Part shown: positions 23,093 to 32,965 of the stretch, one piece after another | Layout of the letters: each line of letters opens with the position of its first letter | Position numbering within the stretch: the first letter of the stretch is position 1 | From: Fonsecaea monophora | Lineage: Eukaryota; Ascomycota; Eurotiomycetes; Chaetothyriales; Herpotrichiellaceae | Length of the DNA: 64,000 nucleotides | Reading direction: 5' to 3' | Assembly (NCBI RefSeq): GCF_001642475.1 | Contig: NW_019173969.1 | Location: forward strand, 124,001-188,000 | Translations under genes and position numbers: made by a program | Notes under the pieces: model-generated | What the model saw: the letters and a program-made list of their open reading frames with translations, nothing else | Database searches by the model: none | What the model was told of the DNA's origin: nothing

Positions 23093-23119
23093 ATGAGGAG
23101 GAGCTCTGTCAGATTATGA
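23093..23119 (+). promoter_or_regulatory. Upstream ORF 2 of the Set3 gene, ATGA overlap with main start
   Basis: An eight-codon ORF (MRRSSVRL) ends in TGA at 23117-23119, which overlaps the main ATG at 23116-23118 as ATGA. A ribosome that ends there is placed directly at the main start, so coupling by termination and re-initiation or leaky scanning is possible. Seen in sequence; function inferred. Confidence 0.5.
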
Positions 23120-26082
23120 CAGAGTCCTCCCTTCTCACCACGAATCCCACACCCCCCAACTACCCGGTCACCGCCGCTCCCTCTCTGGCCTCTCCCTTAC
23201 CCAATGGCTCTCCTTCAGACACCAATTTACAAGACGAGGAGGAATACACCATCAAATGCATTTGCATCTACGCAGATGATGATGGCAATACCGTATACTG
23301 CCCTAAATGCGATACGTGGCAGCACATCGAGTGCTACTACCACGGCAAAAAGGTGCCGGAAGAGCATTTTTGCGCAGAATGTTTCCCTCGAGATATTGAC
23401 GCAAAGAAGGCCACTGAGCGACAACGGAGGCATCGAGAGGCACTCGATGGTGGTGACCGGAAGGTCAAGCGACCAACGTCCAAAAGTCAACGAAAGAAAC
23501 ACAAGGAGACGAGTGCGACGGCCGAACAGGTAAATGGCTGGCATCACGAACGCCATGAATCTGTCGCTAGTGCAAGAGATGGGCCCCCTGCGAAGAAACC
23601 AAAAACAAGCCACCGGACATCAGGTTCTGTCATCTCAACAAACGGCGAAACCCGAAAACGCGCTACTTCCACAGCTCAGTCATACCCTAGCCCTTCCAAA
23701 TCACCTCAAGATCTCTTCCGTTTTCCTGCCATACCCACGTACACCACCGACTTCCTTGAACTATATGAACGGGACGAAGGAAACACAAATGCCCGTGATA
23801 ACGAGCAGACAATACAGGCCACCAACACACTCTTTGCGTGGCGGACTGACCCGTCTCTGGTGGTTAGCAGTCCCGGGCAACAACCAACATCGAAATCTCC
23901 CTTCGTGCGAGCAACTCATCCCCTGGATCAAAGCACCTGGCCGGAAGTCTCGGTGGAAACCATCCAGAAGAAAGATGTTGACCACGAAGGTAGATGTCCC
24001 ACATGGCGCTTTTTGCGCGTCCAATCTTCCGTGAAGAAGGACGAAATCGTTGGCGAAGTTCGTGGCCAAGTCGGTATGCTGGAAGAGTACTGCCAGCAAA
24101 AGTCTTCGTCAAACCGATGGCAAGAGTTGAGGCACCCAGATCCCTTTGTCTTTTTCCATCCCCATATGGATATCTACATTGACAGTCGAAAGTCCGGAAC
24201 TCGCTTTCGGTATCTGCGACGATCCTGTCGGCCCAATGTGACCTTGAAGACGTTCGTTTCCGATAATGAGACAAGACATTGCTTCGTTGCCAGCAAGGAT
24301 ATTCCGGCGGGTGCCGAACTCACCACCATGTGGTTTCTCGATTCGGCAATGTTTGCCGCCGATGATTCTGAACAGGCCCAAAACCGACGCCTCGACTGGG
24401 TCAGCCGTGTCCTCGCCAACTTTGGAGACTGTGCCTGCGACGCCGGTCAAGCATGTTTACTCGCGCCGTTCGATCGAAGATATCCGGCTAAGCCGGTAGA
24501 GAGTGGGCCAAAGGCCAAGGGGAGCAGGAAAAAGAAAAGTAAGATGAACCATGCCATCTCGCCCTTCAGTACTGGACATGCCACCAACAGTCGCGCAGGA
24601 AGCGAACCCAAGGTGCTCGACGAAGAAGACCAGTTTGACCGCCGGTCAACCTCCGAGTCTTCTCGCAGCGGCATGCTGAGTAGAGACATTACTCCAGTCA
24701 ATGTCGCAGCTCTTGACGCCGATCCGGTTCTCGGAAATGGCCTGACTGCTCGAGAACTGCGCAAAATACAAATGGCAGAGAAAGCATTTGCGCAGAGGGA
24801 ACAAGAAAAGAAGGATCAAAGTGGACAAGGCCAGCAACGGAAAAAGAAGCGCACAAGCGGTGGTGCCAACCCAAACACTCCAAATGCGAATGCCTCGAAG
24901 CAACTCGGGCATCAACTCGCTTCACAATCCCACACCCCCAGCAACCATCCTCTCAAATTCAGTGACACCGCCTTCGGATCGCCTCCGCCGCCCCGAGGGT
25001 CCGCTGGTAGAGGTAAATCTATGGATGCACCCGCTAGGGCGGACGTGAGGATACAGCGACCTGTGTATGCTGATGCTGCCGTGCAAACGGAGCTGGAGGA
25101 CTCGGAGATGCCCATGCTTCCCCCAGCCAAAAGGAGAAAATTCTGCACGCCCACACAACGATTACTTCGAAAAATTTTGGCGGAGCGGGTTAAACACGGA
25201 CAACAGTGGCCTGCTCAAGGTTTGCCTGTGTCAGTCTCGAGTCAGAAGACACCTGAGCGTATCCCAAAGATCGAAGATGTGGAAATGAAAGACGCCACCG
25301 AAAGTGTGGAGCCCCACAGCGCCGTGGAGACCCAGCCGGAGAGTCAGTCTCCTCCAGGAAGCATCAGCCCTATCAACGTCGGGGCCACAACATATCCTCT
25401 TCCGTCACAAGCGGCACACACGTTCAAAACCTTTAGATCTTCTCCTGCTCCAAAACTGCACTTGTCAACGCTGCCACCCGTACCAGCCTTTCCGGGCTCT
25501 GCAACTTCTGCGTCGTCGTCTTCGGCCACGGTGACGACTCCCGGATTAACGACCACCGCGACAGCACAGTCGCCTATACCATTCAACTCAGCATCTTCTG
25601 GCTCATACCTTCCTGCTGTCAATACTGTTGTCACGCCCAACCCCACGCGGAAGAAGCTCAGCCTTGGAGACTACATGAGCCGTCGCCTGGCGTCTACCCC
25701 TTCGGCTGAGAAGTCCCAGACCCAGGCGATTCTGGGCACGGGCGAGATGGAGCCATCAAAGGCGCTGGCAGAAGCGGGACAAGACTCTCCCGGGACCATG
25801 GATTTGGGGCTCGCGAATGCACAAGTCGTTGAATCACCTGCTCGACCGACACCCCCTCCCGCGGTTGGTTCAAGTGTTCCAGTCAAGGATGTTCCCATGA
25901 AGGAGACAGAAGAACCGCCATACAGCCCGTATGACTCCTTGACAACAAGGCCAATGGCAGCTTCCCCTCCCCACAAGACGACGAATGGTGTGCCAGCATC
26001 AAACGACACGATCGGCATACCGAAGATGCCGAATGTCCTGGCCCAGTTGGCGCAAATCCACGATTCGAGGGGTGTGCGATAA
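23116..26082 (+). CDS. SET3: Set3-type PHD finger and SET domain chromatin protein, 988 aa
   Basis: Matches the layout of the fungal Set3 subunit of the Set3C histone deacetylase complex (MLL5-like). The PHD finger (about residues 48-89) has the C4HC3 ligands C48, C50, C62, C65, H70, C73, C86 and C89 and would read methylated H3K4. Basic stretches (KVKRPTSKSQRKKHKE, about 120-135) look like nuclear signals. The SET domain (about 290-435) shows PTWRFLRVQSSVKKDEIVG, YIDSRKSGTRFRYLRRSCRPN, and AGAELTTMW, then a Cys-rich GDCACDAGQACLL end. The catalytic tyrosine of typical SET domains (ELTxDY) is missing here (ELTTMWF), as in Set3/MLL5 relatives thought to lack methyltransferase activity. The rest is a disordered Ser/Pro-rich tail with KKKSK and KRRKF basic patches. 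It is intronless; ATG 23116 follows two short upstream ORFs. Confidence 0.92.
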   Translation: MTESSLLTTNPTPPNYPVTAAPSLASPLPNGSPSDTNLQDEEEYTIKCICIYADDDGNTVYCPKCDTWQHIECYYHGKKVPEEHFCAECFPRDIDAKKATERQRRHREALDGGDRKVKRPTSKSQRKKHKETSATAEQVNGWHHERHESVASARDGPPAKKPKTSHRTSGSVISTNGETRKRATSTAQSYPSPSKSPQDLFRFPAIPTYTTDFLELYERDEGNTNARDNEQTIQATNTLFAWRTDPSLVVSSPGQQPTSKSPFVRATHPLDQSTWPEVSVETIQKKDVDHEGRCPTWRFLRVQSSVKKDEIVGEVRGQVGMLEEYCQQKSSSNRWQELRHPDPFVFFHPHMDIYIDSRKSGTRFRYLRRSCRPNVTLKTFVSDNETRHCFVASKDIPAGAELTTMWFLDSAMFAADDSEQAQNRRLDWVSRVLANFGDCACDAGQACLLAPFDRRYPAKPVESGPKAKGSRKKKSKMNHAISPFSTGHATNSRAGSEPKVLDEEDQFDRRSTSESSRSGMLSRDITPVNVAALDADPVLGNGLTARELRKIQMAEKAFAQREQEKKDQSGQGQQRKKKRTSGGANPNTPNANASKQLGHQLASQSHTPSNHPLKFSDTAFGSPPPPRGSAGRGKSMDAPARADVRIQRPVYADAAVQTELEDSEMPMLPPAKRRKFCTPTQRLLRKILAERVKHGQQWPAQGLPVSVSSQKTPERIPKIEDVEMKDATESVEPHSAVETQPESQSPPGSISPINVGATTYPLPSQAAHTFKTFRSSPAPKLHLSTLPPVPAFPGSATSASSSSATVTTPGLTTTATAQSPIPFNSASSGSYLPAVNTVVTPNPTRKKLSLGDYMSRRLASTPSAEKSQTQAILGTGEMEPSKALAEAGQDSPGTMDLGLANAQVVESPARPTPPPAVGSSVPVKDVPMKETEEPPYSPYDSLTTRPMAASPPHKTTNGVPASNDTIGIPKMPNVLAQLAQIHDSRGVR

Positions 26083-27295
26083 GTGTATGATAACGGGTCG
26101 GCCCTGGCGTTGATTGAGCAACATTCTTCTTTGTCACGAAACGAATAGAAGAGCTTATTGGACCTTTCGCGAGGCTTGGACATGCAGTGATGATGACACA
26201 GCTTATACCAGAAAAAGACGGGCGAACGGGATCGATGGGTATCGGGGCAAAAGGGGGACAGTAAAAATTGGGAAACTGGGAGGGAGGGAATATGTGTGGC
26301 GTTTATCAACACAATGTGGGCTGGTCATGTCTGTTCACCGCGGATGGCGAATTGCGATAGTGAAGGATGTGCGGCGCGATGGTTGAATGAGGTCCAGGCA
26401 GTCCTGCGCACCTCAATTATTTTTCATTGCTTTTCTCTTTTGCCCTGTGTGTATATATATATATATATGAGCTGGCTGAGCCGTGGTTGCCTCGCCATAT
26501 GTGCCATTGTGGCTATTAAAGATGAGCGGCAGTTTGTTCTGTCGCTGTGTTGAGAGAAATAGTTGATACCAATATTGCCTGATACAGGGAGCTGAAGAAG
26601 TGTTGATTCAATACGGGCAATTCTACGTGTGGTTTTGTGGCTCTCAACCTGTACCGAGTATTCGCGTATTATACCTAGATATATATATACTCGGTATACT
26701 TGGTGTATATTATTATATGTGATATAAAAGTAGCCACCCCCTCTTCTCCCCCTCCTCACCCTGGCCCTCCTCCCACCCCTGCACATATTTATTATTTGCC
26801 ATGCCATCCCACCAGTTCCCACATGTGCCCTCCCTCTCCACTCAACAAGCATTTCCAGGCTCCATTGGGCGTCTCCCTCGCTCACATCTGCCTCTGGTGC
26901 TTCTGGTGCCTCGACCTTGACAGCTCCATCCATCAGGTTGCGCTACTCAGGCAAGAAAGGGTCCCGGTCGCCCCGGTCACTCTCCCCCCACTGAGGCCCA
27001 TGACCCTGCAGCCTCAACAAACGCTTCCAAAGATCTACAGAAAATGACATAGCCATCGTGACACCCTTGACCTCGTAGCTTCGAGGGGCAGATTTCTTAT
27101 GTATCATTCATTCATTGATCGGCTTTGCTGAATTGGGTATATCCCACCCCCTCACCTTCTACTACTTCAACTTTTTTTTCTATCGGCCTTGAAGTACAGT
27201 AGCCTTTTTTGTTTTTGATTCTCATTGCTCTTACACTTCTCTCCTCTTTTACCCTTTTACCCCGTTTCTGTTTCTCAGTTCTTCGGGTCCACATC
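26083..27295. other. Intergenic with AT microsatellites, FGGY kinase promoter
   Basis: About 1.2 kb without a supportable gene. It includes a TA run at 26451-26469, a second TATATATATA patch near 26682-26692, and a pyrimidine-rich leader at 27140-27290 before the kinase ATG. The minus-strand frame at 26424-26933 is Gly/Arg-rich and runs through the microsatellite; I take it as chance. Confidence 0.45.
26451..26469. repeat. (TA)n microsatellite
   Basis: An uninterrupted TA run of about nine units in the 3' flank of the Set3 gene. Confidence 0.9.
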
Positions 27296-29500
27296 ATGGC
27301 TTCATCAGGCTCCTTACCTTTCCGTCCGGGGCCCAACACTGGGATTCGAACACCCACGCGACAAGGCTCGGTGGACGCGAGGAACGAGGTTCATGTCCAA
27401 ATGAACCATTACATTGGCATCGATGTCGGCACGGGCAGTGCCAGAGCGTGTATCATCAACGAGGCTGGCGACATTGTCGGTCTGTCGTCAGAGAACATTG
27501 GCCTCTGGCAGCCTCAAACGGGATACTATGTAAGGATCCCATTCTCTCTATGGTCCCAGTCTCCAAGGTCCCCCTTTTTTGTTTGGCTCCTCATGTCAGT
27601 ATTCTCTAACAACCCAACCCCGCCACCCTGGGGAGAGGGAGAGAGCAGGAACAATCCACCACAGACATCTGGCGCTGTATCTGCCTGTCGGTACACCGGG
27701 CCATGACGCAGAACAACATCGACCCTCACTCGATTCGAGGCATCGGATTCGACGCGACGTGTTCGCTGGCCGTCTTCACGCACGACACCGACGAGCCCGT
27801 CTCGGTGACGGGCCCGAACTTTGACTCGACGCAAAACGACCACAACGTCGTGCTGTGGCTGGACCACCGACCCGTCGAGGAGACCAAGAAGATCAACGCC
27901 ACCAAGCACAACCTGCTCCGCTACGTCGGAGGCACCATGTCCATCGAGATGGAGATCCCCAAGGTCCTGTGGCTCAAGAACAACATGCCCAAGGAGCTGT
28001 TCGACCGGTGCAAATTCTACGATCTGACCGACGCTCTCGAGCATATCGCCACGGGCAACGAGAAGCGGAGTTTCTGCTCCGTCGTCTGCAAGCAAGGGTA
28101 CGTGCCTGTCGGCGTCGACGGCAGCGTCAAAGGGTGGCAGGAGGATTTTCTCAAGGAGATTGGCCTGGAGGATCTGGCCGAGGACAATTTCAAGAGAATG
28201 GGCGGTGTCAACGGGGTGGTGAGCCTGTTTCTTTACAAACCAAATCCCCCGAAAAAAAAACCCCACACGATATCACTTTATCCGTCTGTCTATTTTTTCT
28301 TCGGGGGGAGAGAGGGAACAAGAGGGTTGCACGAGATCACTCTCAAAACCCCCCCCCCCAAAAAAGGCCCTCCTCCCCTCCCCCCTTTGCTCTCGTTATA
28401 TCTCTGTCACAGGTCTTATTGAACTCGAGGACTAACACTATGAAACACAGAATGGCGAATACCTCTCGGCGGGCGAACTGGCCGGCCATCTCTGTCCACG
28501 CGCCGCCGCAGACCTAGGCTTGCCCGCCGGTATCGCCGTGGGTAGCGGCGTCATCGACGCCTACGCAGGCTGGATCGGCACCGTGGGCGCCAAGGTCCAA
28601 CTGTCGGCGGACCACCTCTCCCAAGAGGCGCCCGCGAACGATCAGTCCCAGGCATTTACGCGGCTGGCGGCCGTCGCGGGGACGTCGACGTGCCACCTCG
28701 TCATGAGCAAGGACCCGGTCTTCGTGCCGGGCGTGTGGGGACCGTACCGCGACGCGGTGATGCCCAACTTCTGGATGGCCGAGGGCGGGCAGTCGGCGAC
28801 GGGGGAGCTGTTGAAGCACGTGCTGGAGACGCACCCGGCGTACAACCAGGCGTTGGCGCGCGCCGAGTCGACCAACAGCAACGTCTACGACTTTCTGAAC
28901 CAGCACCTCGAGGACATGAAGGAGAAGACGGCCGCGCCCAGCGTGAGCCACCTGGGCCGCCACTTCTTCTTCTACGGCGACCTGTTCGGCAACCGGTCGC
29001 CCATCGCCGACCCGACCATGTCCGGCTCCGTCGTCGGCCTGTCGAGCGACAAGTCCCTCGACGGGCTGGCCCTCTACTACTACGGCACGATGGAGTTCAT
29101 CGCCCTGCAGACATGGCAGATCATATCGACCATGAACGCCGCGGGCCACCGCATCTCGTCCATCTTCATGTCCGGCAGCCAGTGCCAGAACGAGATCCTG
29201 ATGGCCCTGGTCGCCACGGCCTGCGACATGCCCGTCCTGATCCCGCGCTACGTCCACGCCGCCGTGTGCCACGGCGCCGCCATGCTGGGCGCGAAAGCCG
29301 CCAGCGCCGACGCGAACGGCAACACCGAGGATCTGTGGAGCATCATGGACCGCATGAGCAAGCCCGGCAAGGTCGTCCGGCCCGTCGAGGACAAGCGTGT
29401 CAAGGCCCTCTTGGACGTAAAGTACAAGGTCTTTTTGGAGCAGTGTGAGAGGCAGAGGGAGTTTAGAAGGATGGTCGATGAAGTTACGAGTGCTTCTTGA
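27296..29500 (+). CDS. FGGY-family carbohydrate kinase, D-ribulokinase-like (Ydr109c/FGGY type)
   Basis: A cytosolic sugar kinase of the FGGY family, closest in look to D-ribulokinase (Ydr109c, human FGGY), a metabolite-repair enzyme that phosphorylates D-ribulose. The first exon from ATG 27296 has an extra N-terminal segment of about 37 residues, then HYIGIDVGTGSARACI, the phosphate-1 motif. An intron (GTAAGG at about 27532 to AGCAG at about 27650) gives QTGYY-EQSTTDIWRC. The middle exon shows IRGIGFDATCSLAVF and NVVLWLDHRPVEET, typical of the D-ribulokinase branch. A second intron of about 230 bases with poly-C and poly-A runs joins GGVNGV to NGEYLSAGEL. The last exon has GSGVIDAYAGWIG, VAGTSTCHLVMS, the adenosine motif IFMSGSQCQNEILMAL and VCHGAAMLGA. 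The stop is at 29500. The family is firm; the exact substrate is inferred from resemblance. Confidence 0.92.
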
Positions 29501-30463
29501 AACAAGAAAGAAAAAATGAAGAAGAAGAAGGAAAGGAGAAAAAAGTAAGAAGAAAAGGGGTTTTAGTATATTGGTCAAACCACACGGATATTGGTCGTGT
29601 TGTTTGAAAAAGGATCGTGCCCGATTGAGCCTCTTTTGACGAGTGGCTGGCTCATCCAATCAGGAAGGAGAGCAGATCAGAGACCGGAGGAGAGAGAGGA
29701 GATTCGTGGGCTGGTCATCTCCCAGCACGAAGTAAGAAGTTTGTAAATATCGTGGCCACGAGGCTCATGAGGCAGTCACGGGTCCATCGCGGATGTGATT
29801 ACATCCCAAGCTTATACGCTTATGCTCTCTACTGCTCTTCTCGGTGCTTGTGCTATTGCAGTCAACGGGACAGCTCCCCGGCAGGAGGCGATTGATCATG
29901 TCCTGCCTAGTCCCTTGGATTTGTGTCCAACTCATTAGACGTGCCTTGTAACCCCCGAGTAAAGGGGGGCACGGCAAAAGCCCAGAAGTTTTCGGCATCT
30001 CGCGTCGAGATCAGCCAATCTTATAAGGCTCATCGTGGACTCCTCGGGACGGTAGTTTGTCATACACGGCACAGCACAGCACAGCGTTGCTCAACGAAGA
30101 GTCGAGCCAACTCTGATTAGCCAGTCCTTTTTGGCCACTAGCTGTTGTCGTCGTAGCAGGACGGCTGTTCGGTACTCGCTGGGACATGGTACCACAAATT
30201 GAGGTGTGGTTGTCGCTCTAGGCGGTCGGATAATATCTCAGATTATCCTGATCATCTTTTGGCAGGGTAATCGTGGTGTTCCAGTATGTGGAGTTGCTGG
30301 TCCTGAAAACCATCAGGGTGTCGCCGCTTCAATTAATGCGGAGAAGAAAATCCGAAGTAAGTTCAGGGTCCCGCTGTCTCAAGGTTCGGGAGTCCTATTG
30401 TTCGATATGCTCCCATAGTCAGGGGTATGTTCGTTATGCGTCTAGGCTTTTATCAGCAAACAC
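29501..30463. other. Intergenic, convergent 3' regions
   Basis: About 1 kb between the kinase stop and the RING gene stop. It has an A/G-rich tract at 29500-29560 and a CACAGCACAGCACAG repeat near 30068-30082. No gene is supported. Confidence 0.45.
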
Positions 30464-31302
30464 TCAGCAACCGCTCGCATCGAGAAAACACACCTCGCCA
30501 GAGGGTTGACCAGCTTCTTGAACGGCATCAGGGGCGACAACAGTGTCGTCGTCGTCGTCGGGATGAGGTTTCAAGAAGTTCTTCATCAGACCCAACATGT
30601 CGTATTTGCAAAGAGGGCAATCGTGGTGGCCACGTTCGACCCACAGGCTCAGACAGTTGGCGTGGTAGACGTGGCCACAGCGGAGTTCGCGGATGAGATC
30701 GGTTTCTTCCAGCGATTCCAAACAGATGGCAGTGCTGCGGATGTCAGTCAACGAAGAGAAGAACAGGGCGGAGGTAAACATATCAACTGAGACTCGAGGA
30801 AACGGTTGCAAAGGTCTGAACGTGTTCCTCTGACTTCTCGGCTCTCCAGTGGAGCAGGGATTGAGCCGGAGCGACCTGGTCGAGTTTCTTCAACCTCTTG
30901 CGATGCTGCGAGGCTACCGACGTAGGGGGCAGGCTCGAATCCTCGACCTGCCAGCCCGCCTCTGTAATGTCTGATTCGGTATCTGAATTATCGTCCCCGT
31001 GACTGAACCTATCGAAGAGAGCACGACTTTTGTCTCTGCGTCAGCTCGAGCCTTGACGGTGTATTGGGGTCCGATGCCGCTCACCACATCATCAACAGTA
31101 TCAACACAAACCAAAGCATCCATGTTATTTGTATGAACACCGCAATACTGTGGATATCCGGATTGTCTCTATTATAGGGCGGTTGCTGATCGGCAGGTAT
31201 TCCAGGGTATGGACCGACCGAGCCATTGGATTGAAGGGGGATCTCGACATTCTGAGGCCAAGTGTCGGCCTCGGTGAGGAATTGCTGTCTTGGGATGTAC
31301 AT
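30464..31302 (-). CDS. Single-pass membrane RING-H2 protein, putative E3 ligase
   Basis: Three minus-strand pieces form a small membrane RING protein. The first, from ATG 31302, gives a luminal Pro/Gln-rich part and one transmembrane helix (IAVFIQITWMLWFVLILLMM). The second, open from about 31045 to 30790, carries KSRALFDRFSHGDDNSDTES and HRKRLKKLDQVAPAQSLLHW, the usual cytosolic linker. The third (to stop 30464) holds the RING: AICLESLEETDLIREL, CGHVYHANCLSLWVERG and HHDCPLCK, with ligands C2, C3, H4, H5, C6, C7 and C8. The first ligand is not seen: T stands where Cys is expected, unless the splice junction supplies it. One plausible junction is donor GTCAGA in GAGAAGTCAGA to acceptor CGCAG, giving WRAENTAICLES. 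An acidic DDDDD tail follows. The junction between exons 1 and 2 is unsure because simple splicing makes a TGA. Role: probable ubiquitin ligase at an internal membrane. Confidence 0.68.
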
Positions 31303-32275
31303 GGGGTTGTGATTTCGTTATCAGAAGGGAAGTGTGTTTTTTCGCCGAAAAACCTCCAAGGATAAAAATGTTATTCGCTTAGCCAGTCAATTTCTGGGGA
31401 TTGCACGCAGGAAACAGAACGCAATGACGCTGTACGAGTACAAGTACATTGAAGAAATAATATGATGAGACAGTCGTCTGAGGAAAAACAATCAGCATGG
31501 TCGCAGAAAGAAACTGTGTGATGGAGAGAGAAACACGAGGATTCCGAGAAATGAGGTTTTGGGCAAACTGAAGCCTCAGTCACACAACAGTCTTGCGATG
31601 GAGACTTGCTTGACTGCGCCCATGTGATGCGCGTTAGTGACTTGGCCCCGTGGCATGGCGTCCAAGTGGTTACCGAGTACAAATGCATCTGGTAGTTTCT
31701 AGGCGGCTTCCCTTACAGATCGATGACGACAACAGGCAGTGGGCAAATGGGCATGGATGGGCACGGTTGGTTAAGGGAGTGGTGTGATATCTCTGGTCCT
31801 CCTGCAAGGCACCGTACTTGTACAGGCTTGACCGGTAAGAGTCTTGCCATTTCCTGGGCACACTTCGGCGCTACCCCGGAGACCTTCGGGGTCACAAGGG
31901 TACAGCCAATGACCCCCAGCAAACCCAAAGAGGCCCCCGTTTGGTTGTCCTTAGCGGGATCTTCCGGAAGAGCCACCCATCTCCGGATGCTCCGAACAGG
32001 CTGCGCAGGCCCCACGACGAAATCGACTCGGGACATCGGTGCAACGTTGATCCTTTCCGTTCACCTCCCCTCTACCAGATCCCCTCTTTGGTACTTTGGG
32101 TGGACGACATGGTGGTCAACTTGTCCTTGATGATTTGGACATAGTAATTGTACTTATGAGAAAGACTGATGTTTATACTTGTACAGCGTTGTCAATTTCC
32201 ATATCCTTCCTGGCTAATTGACGTCGACCTTGTAAATTAACCCCAAAATATAGATGTGCCTTAACCCCCCCCTTT
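31303..32275. other. Intergenic between two minus-strand genes
   Basis: About 1 kb. A frame pair at 31713-32130 (both strands open) has a mixed composition and includes GLTGKSLAISWAHFG on the plus strand and LGLLGVIGCTLVTPKVSG on the minus strand. Neither has a domain I know, and I do not call a gene. A poly-C run at 32267-32273 is near the 3' end of the next gene. Confidence 0.35.
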
Positions 32276-32965
32276 TTAGTTGAACGAGCGGATTCTCATG
32301 GCTGCCTCTGCCAACCTCACCGACTCCATCTCTTGGCCCTTCAGGACACTGATTAACAGATTCTCGCCGTTGCTGCCGACCGCATGTACCACTACATTCT
32401 CGCCGTATCCGCAGTCCTTCTCCGTCGGTGCGGCTTCGTCGTACTCTGCAAACGACTCCTTTGTCACGCCGTCCTCGGGCGCCAGCAGGACTGTGCTGGC
32501 GAACTTCCGAGCATCCTCGTACTTTTTAAATGAGCCTTCGACGATCGTTTCCCGGGCTTTGCCACTGTCGTCCTCGTCGTACAGGACGATGGTCTGAACC
32601 ACGTGGTACACGTCCCCGTGCACTTTATGGTCCTCGGGGTTGCTCTCGAAACCTTGCGTGTTTTGCGTGGTGGCCACGCTCACGCGGAAGATGGTGCCGT
32701 CGCTCGCCTTGGCAAAGACACACAGACCGGCTTTTCTCTTGATGTGGTGGGTTTCGAAGTCTTGCTCGTTGGTGTCGTACTCGGTGAACCATTCTCGCTC
32801 GTAGCCCGCCTCGAAGAGAGTCCGGTGGGCGGCAGCCTTTGCGGCGGGCAGGTCTGTATAGGAGCCGCAGATGCGGAGTTTCTCGATCGCGAGGTTGGGA
32901 TCTTTAGAGATGTTGGAGATGCTGAAAACGACGTGGTAGAGGTTCTCGAGGTCTTTGCTGGCCAT
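32276..32965 (-). CDS. Unknown protein made of two copies of one domain, 229 aa
   Basis: An intronless gene; I chose ATG 32965 (MASKDLENLYHVVFS), though the frame is open ten codons further up. The protein has no signal peptide or membrane helix. Its two halves are clearly related. Both begin with an (L/V)YHVV strand, then have a GS(Y/F) step, an A(K/R) helix (LPAAKAAAHRTLF and YEDARKFASTVLL), an (E/S)xF(T/A)EYD block, and a closing G-x-V-x-V/FxAxxxxGxxxxxSV block (LCVFAKASDGTIFRVSV and VVVHAVGSNGENLLISV). Each unit is about 100 residues with an alternating strand-helix-strand pattern. I do not recognise the family, and the neighbours give no clue. Duplication of a small alpha/beta domain suggests a binding or scaffold role, but that is a guess. 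Confidence 0.8.
   Translation of the reverse strand: MASKDLENLYHVVFSISNISKDPNLAIEKLRICGSYTDLPAAKAAAHRTLFEAGYEREWFTEYDTNEQDFETHHIKRKAGLCVFAKASDGTIFRVSVATTQNTQGFESNPEDHKVHGDVYHVVQTIVLYDEDDSGKARETIVEGSFKKYEDARKFASTVLLAPEDGVTKESFAEYDEAAPTEKDCGYGENVVVHAVGSNGENLLISVLKGQEMESVRLAEAAMRIRSFN

Larger units (their letters stand above)
19305..23115. other. Gene-poor 3.8-kb stretch and Set3 leader
   Basis: No gene could be supported here on either strand. Long frames at 20017-20608, 20890-21396 and 21599-22105 have compositions typical of chance ORFs. The stretch holds a degenerate minisatellite at 20113-20260, listed separately. The last 600 bases (about 22500-23115) are pyrimidine-rich and likely the promoter and long leader of the Set3 gene. 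A remnant of a decayed gene or transposon is possible but I recognise no conserved motif. Confidence 0.45.

Noticed and set aside
27340..27360. Complement of a tRNA T-arm (GGGATTCGAACACCC)
   Set aside because: It lies inside the coding part of the kinase gene and no other tRNA arms fit on the minus strand.
28514..29659. 381-codon minus-strand ORF and a 252-codon plus-strand frame at 28690-29448
   Set aside because: Both are shadows of the FGGY kinase exon in GC-rich DNA, with Arg/Gly/His-rich translation and no domain.
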